The notes under the pieces were generated by a model. That model did no database searches, was not told where the DNA came from, and saw only the letters and a list, made by a program, of their open reading frames with translations. A program made the translations under genes and the position numbers. This document shows positions 53,007-60,810 of a stretch of 64,000 nt of DNA, in pieces. Source of the stretch: Acutalibacter muris (lineage in GTDB: Bacteria > Bacillota > Clostridia > Oscillospirales > Acutalibacteraceae); contig NZ_CP021422.1 of assembly GCF_002201475.1 (NCBI RefSeq), forward strand, positions 2,108,001 to 2,172,000, in the 5' to 3' direction. Each line of letters begins with the position of its first letter. Position 1 is the stretch's first letter.

Positions 53007-53885
53007 ATGAAGCAGATTTCTATAATCATACCGGCCTACAAAAACCCGAAGGAGCTGCGGCTGACCCTTAGCTCCATATCCAGCTCGGACTTCCCCCTGA
53101 AGCAGGTGGAGGCGCTGGTCTGTGACGACGGCTCCCTGCCGGACATGGGGCCTGTAGCAGAGGAGTTCTCGGAGGCTCTCACCGTCCGGCACTTCTGGCA
53201 GGAGGACAGGGGCTTTCGTCCGGGGCAGGCCAGGAACATGGGCATACGCGCCGCCGAGGGCGAGCTCTGCCTGTTCCTCGACAGCGGCGTGGTGCTGGCC
53301 CCGGACTGCCTTAAAGAGCACTGGCGGGTCTATCAGGAGCATGGGGAGCGCCTTGTGACCATCGGCTATATCTACGGCAACGACCTCATCTCCGACCTTG
53401 ACGAAATGCGGGACATTATCGACGCCAACCCGCCCGGGCGGGCCATGGAGATAATGGCCGGGCGGGGTATGCTGGACGGCCGGGAGCGGGACTACACCAT
53501 GTGCGGGGACAAGCTCTGGCTCTGGCCCGCTCCCTGGATAGTTCTCTGGAGCCTGCACTTTGCCGTGCCCACAAGGTTCATGCGGGAGAACCACATCTAC
53601 TTCGACGAGTTCTTCTGCACCTGGGGCTGTGAGGACAACGACTTCGGCATAAGGCTCCACAGGGCCGGAGGGAAGTTCGTCCTGGCAAGGGGCGCCAGGG
53701 CCATGCACTACCCGGCGAAGGTCCGAAGCTATGACAGGCTCCATAACGACCCGGACTTCCGGGCGGGCTGGCTCAGAAATAAGGAGTATCTGAAGGAAAA
53801 GCATAGGGACGACCCGCTGGTACAGCTCTGGATGAACGAGGGCGGCCTTGCCGTGAAGCAGCTGCCCCTTTTAGAGGAGGGCTGA
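53007..53885 (+). CDS. Family 2 glycosyltransferase with galactosyltransferase-like C-terminal part
   Basis: 292 residues, soluble. GT-A fold: ISIIIPAYKNPKELRLTLSS, VCDDGSLPDMG (nucleotide-sugar Asp pair at 40-41), PGQARNMGIRAAEGELCLFL with DSG in the DxD position, and CEDNDFGIRLHRAGGKFVLA, the acidic catalytic segment of the galactosyltransferase C-terminal domain. Start after AAAGGAGCGGATATCC. Two bases from the first ABC exporter and part of its operon. GT2 enzymes next to exporters glycosylate peptides (glycocins) or envelope precursors; which applies here is open. No Cys-rich peptide substrate was seen. Confidence 0.85.
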   Translation: MKQISIIIPAYKNPKELRLTLSSISSSDFPLKQVEALVCDDGSLPDMGPVAEEFSEALTVRHFWQEDRGFRPGQARNMGIRAAEGELCLFLDSGVVLAPDCLKEHWRVYQEHGERLVTIGYIYGNDLISDLDEMRDIIDANPPGRAMEIMAGRGMLDGRERDYTMCGDKLWLWPAPWIVLWSLHFAVPTRFMRENHIYFDEFFCTWGCEDNDFGIRLHRAGGKFVLARGARAMHYPAKVRSYDRLHNDPDFRAGWLRNKEYLKEKHRDDPLVQLWMNEGGLAVKQLPLLEEG

Positions 53886-53887
53886 CT

Positions 53888-55618
53888 ATGGACGGCATCC
53901 CTCTTATCAGGTTCTACTACGACAACCGGCGGCACCTGCCGGGGCTGGTGATCATCGTGGCGCTGTCCCTGGTCTCCGGCGTACTCAAGACCCTCTCGGC
54001 TACATACTGGGGCCGGGCGGTGGATCTGGGGGTCGCAGGGCTCATAGAGGAAATGCTCACGGCGGCGGGGCTTATGGCCCTTTTTATCCTCCTGGACTGT
54101 GCCCGAACGGCCCTGCACTACAGGCTCATAGGCCGCATCACCGAGGATATGTTCCTGGAAGTGCGGGCCCGAGCTTTCCAGAGCCTCACCCACGCCGACC
54201 CGGCCATCTTAGAGGAGCACTGCCGTACAGGAGACGCCGCCGTGCGCCTGAACGGCGACATAGACTTCCTCAGCACCTTCTCCGCTGGGCATATCAGCAA
54301 CTTCTCCCGGCAGGTCTTCTCCGGGCTTTTCGGCCTTGCCACCTGCATCTTCATCTCCTGGGAGCTGGCCCTTGCGTATATGATAATACTGCCCGTGTCC
54401 CTATGGCTGGTGGGGGCCATCAGCCGGCCCATACAAGCCCGCCTAAAGCAGTCCATGGACATCTCCGGCTCGGCCATGAGCCTTGCCGCCGAGTGCATAA
54501 AGAACGGCCTGACGGTAAAGGCTTTCGGGGCGGAGAGGCATATGGATAAGCGCTTCTCTGAGGCTGTGGACGGGTCCTGCGCCCAGAAGATAGCCTCGGA
54601 GCGGCTATCAATGAAGATGACCGGTGTGAAGTACATCTCAAACGTGCTCCAGACCATGTGCCTTTTCCTCATAGGCTCATGGCTGGTCTCGGTGGGGCGG
54701 CTGAGCGTCGGGGCCTTTGTGAGCTTTGTGACTCTCAGCGCCTATATCAGCGACGCCTTCGGCCAGTCGGACTACATGATAAAGACCGCCAGGAGCGCCT
54801 CCGCCTGCGCCCAGCGGTACTACGAGATAATAGACATTCCCGGCGAGCGCCCGGGCACGGTGCAGAGTCCCCTCTCCCCCATGCCCGCCAGCGCGGAGAA
54901 TATGGGCTTCACCTACCCCTCTGGGGTGCGGGCCGTAAACGGCCTGAATCTGCGCGTCCCCAAGGGCAGGAAGATCGCCGTGGTGGGACCAAGCGGCGGT
55001 GGGAAATCCACGCTGTTGAAGCTTTTATGCCGGTTCTACTGCCCGGATGTGGGGAGCCTTAAGCTCTTCGGCGGGGAGTCCGACCAGTGGGAGCCGGACG
55101 CTCTGCGGGGACAGATGGCCATAGTCACCCAGGACTCCCTATTGTTTGGCGGGAGCTTCTATGAGAACCTGAAGCTGGGTAAACCCGGGCTCAGCCGGGA
55201 GGAGTGCGAGGGTGCTCTTCGGGAAGTGCGGCTCTGGGAGCTGGTGAGTTCCTTCCCCGACGGCATCGACCATCCCATCGGGGAAGGAGGTATGAGCCTC
55301 TCCGGGGGCCAGCGCCAGCGGCTGTGCATTGCGAGGGCGCTGGTGAAGGACGCATCCCTGGTTCTGCTGGATGAGGCCACCTCAGCCTTAGACCTTGAGA
55401 CCGAGCGAGAGGTGCAGTCGGCGCTCATACCCCTGCTCCGGGGCCGGACTGTGGTTGTGATAGCCCACAGGCTCTCGTCGGTCATGGACGCGGACTATAC
55501 CTATGTGGTGGAGCGCGGCCGGGTGGCCGAGGAGGGCACTCCGGAGGAGTTGCTGAGTAAAAAGGGCAGGTACTGGGAGATGTGCCGCCTGCAGGGACTT
55601 GTGGAGGGTGAAGCATGA
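53888..55618 (+). CDS. ABC exporter half-transporter 1 (six helices plus ATPase)
   Basis: 576 residues. Membrane domain 1-310 with helices such as LVIIVALSLVSGVLKTLSA and LATCIFISWELALAYMII, without an N-terminal C39 peptidase. ATPase: Walker A GPSGGGKST at 367-375, Q-loop IVTQDSLLFGGSF, signature LSGGQRQRLCIARAL, Walker B VLLDEATSALD, H-loop IAHRLSS. Its stop overlaps the start of the second exporter (ATGA), implying a heterodimer. Type IV exporters of this kind move lipids, peptides or drugs outward. Substrate likely linked to the glycosyltransferase; inferred. Confidence 0.92.
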   Translation: MDGIPLIRFYYDNRRHLPGLVIIVALSLVSGVLKTLSATYWGRAVDLGVAGLIEEMLTAAGLMALFILLDCARTALHYRLIGRITEDMFLEVRARAFQSLTHADPAILEEHCRTGDAAVRLNGDIDFLSTFSAGHISNFSRQVFSGLFGLATCIFISWELALAYMIILPVSLWLVGAISRPIQARLKQSMDISGSAMSLAAECIKNGLTVKAFGAERHMDKRFSEAVDGSCAQKIASERLSMKMTGVKYISNVLQTMCLFLIGSWLVSVGRLSVGAFVSFVTLSAYISDAFGQSDYMIKTARSASACAQRYYEIIDIPGERPGTVQSPLSPMPASAENMGFTYPSGVRAVNGLNLRVPKGRKIAVVGPSGGGKSTLLKLLCRFYCPDVGSLKLFGGESDQWEPDALRGQMAIVTQDSLLFGGSFYENLKLGKPGLSREECEGALREVRLWELVSSFPDGIDHPIGEGGMSLSGGQRQRLCIARALVKDASLVLLDEATSALDLETEREVQSALIPLLRGRTVVVIAHRLSSVMDADYTYVVERGRVAEEGTPEELLSKKGRYWEMCRLQGLVEGEA

Positions 55619-57372
55619 AGAAAACACCTGCATTGAAGCTATATATAAGGGCCTTCTCGTATCTGGGGCCGGACAAGGGGCTGTACGTTTTGGGGGTGCT
55701 TATGAGCTGCTGTGAGTTTGCCCTGCTATTCGCCCTGCCGTATGTGAACCAGGCGCTCATAGACATGGTGACCGGGGCGCGAAGTGGAAACATCATGCTG
55801 ACCATGCTCCTGATGCTGGGGCTGTTCCTGCTTCTGGTGCCGCCGGTGGTGTACGGCGCGTTCCTTCGGGCAAAATGCTCCCAGCGGAGCGTGGCCCGGG
55901 TGCAGAAGCGGATTTTCGGCCATATCTGCCGTATGCCCCACGGTGCTCAGGTAAGGTACCGCACCGGGGACTATATCACCCGCCTCTCGGACGACGCGGG
56001 CCGGTGCGGGAACATGCTGGGGGGCTTCTCGGTGGTGCAGCTTTTGCGGTTCATAGCCGTATTCCCGGCGACGCTCATATTACTGCTCATAAATGACTGG
56101 AGAATCGCCCTTATCAGCCTTGCCTATGGCGGGGTGAATATCGCTCTTTCCATGTACCTGAACCCCAAGGCCAAGGGCCAGGAGGCTGTGGCAAAGGAGG
56201 AGATAGACAGCTCCGCGTCATTTCTCGTTGAGGCAATGCGGAATATACCGGTCATAAGGGTATTTGTCATGCAGAAAGCCCTTGGGGAGCGGTACAGGGA
56301 GATCTGCGGCCGGGTGCGGGAGAAGCGCATAAGGTACCAGGACTGGATAGGGCTTACCTACGGGGTGGTGGACTTCTTCGCCCAGTCGGCCCAGGCGGTG
56401 GGGTTCATACTGGGGGTGCTGCTGTCCCTGGGCAGGGGGAGCCTTGGCCAGGCGGTGTTCAACGCCACTCTGATGGGCATGATGGGCGACGCCTTCTACC
56501 GCCTGAGCACCTTCCTCCTGCTGGCCCAGCGGAACCTTGTGTCCATAGAGCGGGTGGAATCGCTGTTATCCGAGCCCCTTGAGGATCTGGACAGGGGCTC
56601 GGATAGTGTCAGCACCGAGGGTGAAACGGCGGTGGAGCTTCGGGACGTGTGCTTCTCCTACGACGGCAAAAGCAACGCCATCGACCACCTCTCCCTCACC
56701 CTCCGGCGGGGGGAACATCTGGCTGTGGTGGGCGGCTCCGGCGGCGGGAAGTCCACCCTTATAAAGCTCCTTGAGGGCTTCTACGCCCCGGACAGCGGGG
56801 AGATAGCCTGGTTCGGGCAGACCGGCCTGTCCCTTCGGGCCATACGAAGCCTCTTTGGCTATGTGCCCCAGGAGTGCGGCCTTTTCGACGGGGCCATCGG
56901 CGAGAACATCGCCCTATGCCGGCCGGACGCATCGCAGGAGGAGGTGGAATCTGCCGCTAAGGCGGCGGATATCCATGAGACCATACTCTCCCTCCCCAAC
57001 GGCTACAACACCCTGGCGGGCGAGGGCGGCGGCAGGCTCTCCGGCGGCCAGCGCCAGCGGGCAGCCATCGCCCGGGCGCTCCTCAAGGGCTCGCCCATAC
57101 TCCTGCTGGACGAGGCCACCGCCTCGCTGGACTCTGAGGTAGAGCGGGAGGTACAGGCCTGCATCGAGCGGGTGTCCCGAGGTATGACCACCGTGACCGT
57201 GGCCCACAGGCTGAGCACGGTGGAGAACGCCGACCGCATCCTGGTGCTGGAGGGGGGCAGGATCGTGGAGGAGGGGGACTTTGCAGGGCTTATGGATATG
57301 AGGGGGAGGTTCTGGGAGATCTATGAGGGGCAGATGAGAGAGGAGGAAATAATGGGGTATTTAGAGAGATAG
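55615..57372 (+). CDS. ABC exporter half-transporter 2
   Basis: 585 residues with the same architecture: helices VLMSCCEFALLFALPYVNQ, MLLMLGLFLLLVPPVVYGAF and VVDFFAQSAQAVGFILGVLL; Walker A GGSGGGKST, Q-loop YVPQECGLFDGAI, signature LSGGQRQRAAIARAL, Walker B ILLLDEATASLD, H-loop VAHRLST. Both ATP sites of the pair look intact. Last gene of the operon; 59 bp later a separate nucleotidyltransferase gene begins. No terminator is obvious. Confidence 0.92.
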   Translation: MKKTPALKLYIRAFSYLGPDKGLYVLGVLMSCCEFALLFALPYVNQALIDMVTGARSGNIMLTMLLMLGLFLLLVPPVVYGAFLRAKCSQRSVARVQKRIFGHICRMPHGAQVRYRTGDYITRLSDDAGRCGNMLGGFSVVQLLRFIAVFPATLILLLINDWRIALISLAYGGVNIALSMYLNPKAKGQEAVAKEEIDSSASFLVEAMRNIPVIRVFVMQKALGERYREICGRVREKRIRYQDWIGLTYGVVDFFAQSAQAVGFILGVLLSLGRGSLGQAVFNATLMGMMGDAFYRLSTFLLLAQRNLVSIERVESLLSEPLEDLDRGSDSVSTEGETAVELRDVCFSYDGKSNAIDHLSLTLRRGEHLAVVGGSGGGKSTLIKLLEGFYAPDSGEIAWFGQTGLSLRAIRSLFGYVPQECGLFDGAIGENIALCRPDASQEEVESAAKAADIHETILSLPNGYNTLAGEGGGRLSGGQRQRAAIARALLKGSPILLLDEATASLDSEVEREVQACIERVSRGMTTVTVAHRLSTVENADRILVLEGGRIVEEGDFAGLMDMRGRFWEIYEGQMREEEIMGYLER

Positions 57373-57431
57373 TTGCAAATCAGGCTTATTTATGATATAC
57401 TGGAAACACAAACAATAAGGGGGGATCGTAT

Positions 57432-57773
57432 ATGTGTACTGCCGAGCAGTTGAATGTATTGAAAGCCGATCTGGTTAATAAATATTCCAGCTTATTTGGA
57501 AACTCTCTGCGGCAAGTCATTTTATACGGTTCCTATGCCCGGGGTGATTTTAACGAAGAATCGGATGTAGATGTGGCTGCTCTTGTGGACTGTCCACGGG
57601 AAACGCTCCAAAGAGCGTTTGAACAGTTAGGTGAGATTTCTTCGGAGTTAAGTCTGGCCTATGGGATCACCGTTTCGCCAACTGCTATCCCATTTGCGGA
57701 TTTTCAGAACTATCAGGATGCATTACCTTACTACCGCAATATTCGCAACGAGGGGGTGCAGTTATATGCCTGA
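57432..57773 (+). CDS. mntA: MNT-type minimal nucleotidyltransferase antitoxin
   Basis: 113 residues. GSYARGDFNEESDVDV at 33-48 is a perfect G-S-x10-D-x-D nucleotidyltransferase motif. In MntA/HepT systems the enzyme AMPylates the HEPN toxin. It follows AAGGGGGGATCGT; the next gene starts within its last codons. Composition is more AT-rich than the ABC genes, so it is an independent module within island C. Confidence 0.85.
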   Translation: MCTAEQLNVLKADLVNKYSSLFGNSLRQVILYGSYARGDFNEESDVDVAALVDCPRETLQRAFEQLGEISSELSLAYGITVSPTAIPFADFQNYQDALPYYRNIRNEGVQLYA

Positions 57774-58174
57774 CGTTAAATGGAGAGAGCTTTCCGATTA
57801 CAGAATTGAAACGGCGAAAGAAACGCTGGAAACCGCCAGACTTCTTTATGAAAATGCGCGATACAAAGATAGCGTCAATCGCTCCTATTACACGATATTT
57901 CCATAGTATGCGGGCGGTTCTCGCGCTGGAAGGTGTTGACTATAAAAAGCATTCTGGCGTGATTGCCCATTTCAGAGAAAATTATGTTAAACCGGGTATA
58001 TTCTCGAAAGAATTATCCGCCATTATCGGGCAAGCGGCTTTGATTCGCAATCAAAGCGATTATGAGGATTTCTTTCTCGTGTCGGCTGAGGATGCTGAAA
58101 AACAGTTGCTTGTTGCAGCCGAGTTCTATGCGGCCGTATCTAATTATTTGCAGACCGGGGAAAACCAATTATAG
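57766..58174 (+). pseudogene. hepT: HepT-type HEPN toxin, frameshifted at its active site
   Basis: First frame: PDVKWRELSDYRIETAKETL, then YKDSVNRSYYTIF and a stop after one more codon. Second frame: HSMRAVLALEGVDYKKHSGV, then QAALIRNQSDYEDFF to the end. Removing one C near 57900 joins NRSYYTIF to HSMRAV and restores the HEPN RNase motif R-x6-H and a normal length of about 135 residues. As written the toxin is dead exactly at its catalytic His. Translationally coupled to mntA. Confidence 0.82.
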
Positions 58175-58369
58175 CACTTTATTCTAATTTCCGCTTTTCT
58201 ATGTTTAGCGGTGCAAATTTTGGCTGTGGAACTCATTCCTTGGGGCTTGAGATTTTCGGATATCATCAATAAAGCATCAAAACTTCTCGGAACGAAAATC
58301 GAAGAAACACAAACGGCTCAACCGCGCGGAAAACTGACTGCCATATGTTCGCTGATGTCTTTTCCACAT

Positions 58370-58417
58370 CCACTCCAAAACCGCGTGCCGAGGGTTCGAA
58401 TCCTTCTGCCCCTGCCA
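58370..58417 (+). repeat. att core 3: tRNA-Trp 3' half (boundary of islands C and D)
   Basis: The best-preserved copy: CTCCAAA-ACCGC-GTGCC-GAGGG-TTCGAAT-CCTTC-TGCCCCT-G-CCA, a textbook tRNA 3' half. Left arm-type site CATCAATAAAGCATCAAAA (58264-58282), right site CATCAATAAATCATCAAAA (58568-58586). A terminator hairpin GCCCGGAATTCC/GGAATTCCGGGC (58426-58451) with T-run starts 9 bp after CCA. Confidence 0.88.
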
Positions 58418-58624
58418 CAGATATGGCCCGGAATTCCTTGGAATTCCGGGCTTTTCTCGTGTTTTGGGGCGGTGGGCTGCGGTCTGTCGAGCCGCTCTCT
58501 ATGGCGTGTATTTTGCGCTTTTTTCGCATCTGGTCGCATCCGTTTCTAACTTTTCCGTTTGGCACAGCATCAATAAATCATCAAAAATTAGGGGTGGTCT
58601 CTCCCCTGGGCTGGCTTGCTCCTG

Positions 58625-59842
58625 CTAAAAATTGAATCCGTCTGTTATTCCTTGTAGGCGGGTGGTGTCTTTTTTGACGTAGTACATCTCGGTGATTTGC
58701 GAGGTGCTGTGGCCCAGGAGGTCGGCCACCTGCCGGGGCGAGAGTGCTTTGATGGTGCCGTCGGGCTGTTTCACGCCGTTTATCAGTTGGGTCGCAAAAT
58801 GATGTCTTAAACTGTGCAATCCTTTCTGATCTATGCCCGCTGCTTTCAAAATCCGGTAGTACCTCTTGCGGAAGTTCACCGGCCTGGTGTAGCCGCCCTT
58901 CTCGTCGCTCACGAGGGGGGCTGTGGGGCCGAAGTCGCGTTCTTGGCGCAACTCCCTTACCGCCTGCACTGCGGCCTGATTCAGGGGCACACGGCGTTTG
59001 CTGGTGGCGGTCTTTGTTTTGCCCACCTTCACTTCCCGGCCCGGGACGTAGTCTGTTCCATCGCGCCTACAAACTTCCTTTACGTTTTGGTGCACCTCAA
59101 GATATTTATGCTCCAGGTCAATGTCGCTGTTGAGCAGGCCAAGCAGTTCCCCGGTACGCAGGCCGGTGTTCAGCATGAGGATGTAGGCCGCTGGCTGCTG
59201 GTATTTCGGCTTGCCGTTACTGAATTTACTGAACGCCTCAGCCTTGAATTTCTCTATTTCCTCTGGCGTGAACACTGTGACCGTTTCCTGTGTGGGCAGG
59301 TCTTCTTTGTTCTGCGCAGCCATGAAGTTTGACTTCTTTATCATGGGTACGCTGTTCATAGGGTTCTTTTGCAGGATTTCTTGCTGAGCCAGGTAGCGGA
59401 AATACTCGTTGAGGACGATGTACACTTTTTTGACTGTGGTGTAGGCGTAGCCCTCGCCCATCCAGTGGTTCAAAACTTCCTTGAGGTCGGCTGCGGTGAT
59501 GTCGCCTACCACCTTTTCTCCGAGCAGAGGGAAAATCTGATGCTCCACTGTACATTCGCAACGGTCGTAGGTCGTGCGCTCCACTGAGGGAAATTTGAAC
59601 ACTTGGAGCCAGTGGGTCATGCTCTCCTTGAGTGTCTTGTGGGATTCATCGGACTCCTGCAATTCTTCGTTAAAGGCCGCAACGTAGTCGGTCATCTTCT
59701 TAGTGACTTCCACCTTGGTGGTCCCGGAGAAGGATTTGCGCTTGCGCTCTCCTCGCTCATCCATGTACCAAACTGTACCACCCCAACGGTCATCCGTTCG
59801 CTTAAAGGCCTTTCCATTTGTGAGCAGTTTCTTTTGTGCCAT
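58625..59842 (-). CDS. Tyrosine integrase of island D
   Basis: 405 residues from MAQKKLLTNGK after AAAGGAGGCTGACAAGC. Same domains as the island B enzyme: arm-binding start (WGGTVWYMDERGERKRKSF), core-binding domain, catalytic Arg (LNTGLRTGELLGL), Lys (KTATSKRRVPL), HSLRHHF and LGHSTSQITEMYY. Intact and next to the best-preserved core, so island D is the member most likely to move. Reads leftwards to its att site. Confidence 0.94.
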   Translation of the reverse strand: MAQKKLLTNGKAFKRTDDRWGGTVWYMDERGERKRKSFSGTTKVEVTKKMTDYVAAFNEELQESDESHKTLKESMTHWLQVFKFPSVERTTYDRCECTVEHQIFPLLGEKVVGDITAADLKEVLNHWMGEGYAYTTVKKVYIVLNEYFRYLAQQEILQKNPMNSVPMIKKSNFMAAQNKEDLPTQETVTVFTPEEIEKFKAEAFSKFSNGKPKYQQPAAYILMLNTGLRTGELLGLLNSDIDLEHKYLEVHQNVKEVCRRDGTDYVPGREVKVGKTKTATSKRRVPLNQAAVQAVRELRQERDFGPTAPLVSDEKGGYTRPVNFRKRYYRILKAAGIDQKGLHSLRHHFATQLINGVKQPDGTIKALSPRQVADLLGHSTSQITEMYYVKKDTTRLQGITDGFNF

Positions 59843-59929
59843 GCTTGTCAGCCTCCTTTCGTCAACAACACAACATACCACACCTTGCCGCGAAAGTCTA
59901 CTAACATTTTTCTTACTTTTTCTGCCCTC

Positions 59930-60300
59930 CCGAAAAAGCTCTTTCTTTGTTTATGCGGCGCAAATTTTGAGCGCCGAGCAAAGCCATTCCAACTCCCCTT
60001 TAGGGGGCAGGGGGAGAGCCGGGAACTCCCGGCTCATGCGGACGGCGTATAGCCGGACGCTATGCTTGCCCTGCCCCATGGGCAGGCTTTCTCGTGCATA
60101 TACTTGCACTTCCTCTCGCATAACTGCGTCTTCTTGACCGACCCCTGATTTTCAGAAAGAAAAATCTCTTAGTTTGTCCTAACGGTCGGCTCTGCCGCCC
60201 GATGTCACCTGCGCGGTATACCCCGCGCTTTAACCTGCTTGTCTTTTTGACCGTTTCCTGCGCCTTTTGAGGCTGGATAATCTTTCATAGTCCTGCATAT
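59930..60300. other. Conserved hairpin-rich non-coding module, copy D
   Basis: Hairpins in order: 60016-60035 (GAGCCGGG/CCCGGCTC), 60038-60060 (GCG..CGGC/GCCG..CGC, loop GTATA), 60070-60086 (CCTGCCC/GGGCAGG), 60183-60201 (CGG-CGGC/GCCG-CCG) and 60211-60228 (GCGCGG/CCGCGC), then TTTAACCTGCTTGTC. Positioned between the integrase start and the BlaI operators. No gene. Confidence 0.65.
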
Positions 60301-60353
60301 CTGCTTTTTGTATATCCTGATAATCGTTCTATTCACAAATTCTTTACATTCGC

Positions 60354-60422
60354 ACTACTACAATAGTCTTGACAGCTCTCGCACTATTGTGATAGTATAA
60401 TAGCACAAACTATTGCAATAGT
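60354..60422 (+). promoter_or_regulatory. BlaI-type promoter with three operators
   Basis: Three related 14-bp near-palindromes: ACTACTACAATAGT (60354), ACTATTGTGATAGT (60383) and ACTATTGCAATAGT (60409; perfect). TTGACA lies at 60369-60374 between the first two, and GATAGTATAAT with a TATAAT (60396-60401) in and after the second. Repeats cover the promoter as expected for repression by a BlaI/MecI dimer. The motif differs from the TACA/TGTA half-sites of classical bla/mec operators. Confidence 0.82.
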
Positions 60423-60444
60423 TTCAAAGAAAGGACCGATAAAA

Positions 60445-60810
60445 ATGCCAATCAAGCTATTCGACTCCGAACTGAAAGTCATGAACGTCCTCTGGCGCGG
60501 CGGCGACCACACCGCCAAGGAAATTTCCGACATCCTTAAGGCCGAGACCAACTGGAACATGAACACCACCTATACCGTCATCAAAAAGTGTATCGCCAAG
60601 GGGGCTATCGAGCGCAGTGAGCCTGGCTTTCTCTGTCACGCCCTCATTCCAAAGGAATCCGTGCAGGAGGCCGAGACCGACGAGCTCATAGGCAAGCTGT
60701 ACGACGGCTCGGTGGATAAGCTGTTCGCCGCGCTGCTGGGGCGCAAAAAGCTCTCGGCGGAGCAAATTAACCGGCTGAAACAGATGGTTGAGGGCGAGGT
60801 GGAGAAATGA
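60445..60810 (+). CDS. BlaI/MecI/CopY-family repressor
   Basis: 121 residues: LFDSELKVMNVLWRGGDHTA, KEISDILKAETNWNMNTTYT, VIKKCIAKGAIERSEPGF, a winged helix with the N-x-x-T-x-x-T-x-x-K recognition helix; helical dimerisation tail LFAALLGRKKLSAEQINRLK. The first line of residues also marks the start after AAAGGACCG. In BlaI systems the linked peptidase sensor leads to cleavage of the repressor. Its stop overlaps the sensor start (ATGA). Likely binds the three operators upstream. Confidence 0.9.
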   Translation: MPIKLFDSELKVMNVLWRGGDHTAKEISDILKAETNWNMNTTYTVIKKCIAKGAIERSEPGFLCHALIPKESVQEAETDELIGKLYDGSVDKLFAALLGRKKLSAEQINRLKQMVEGEVEK

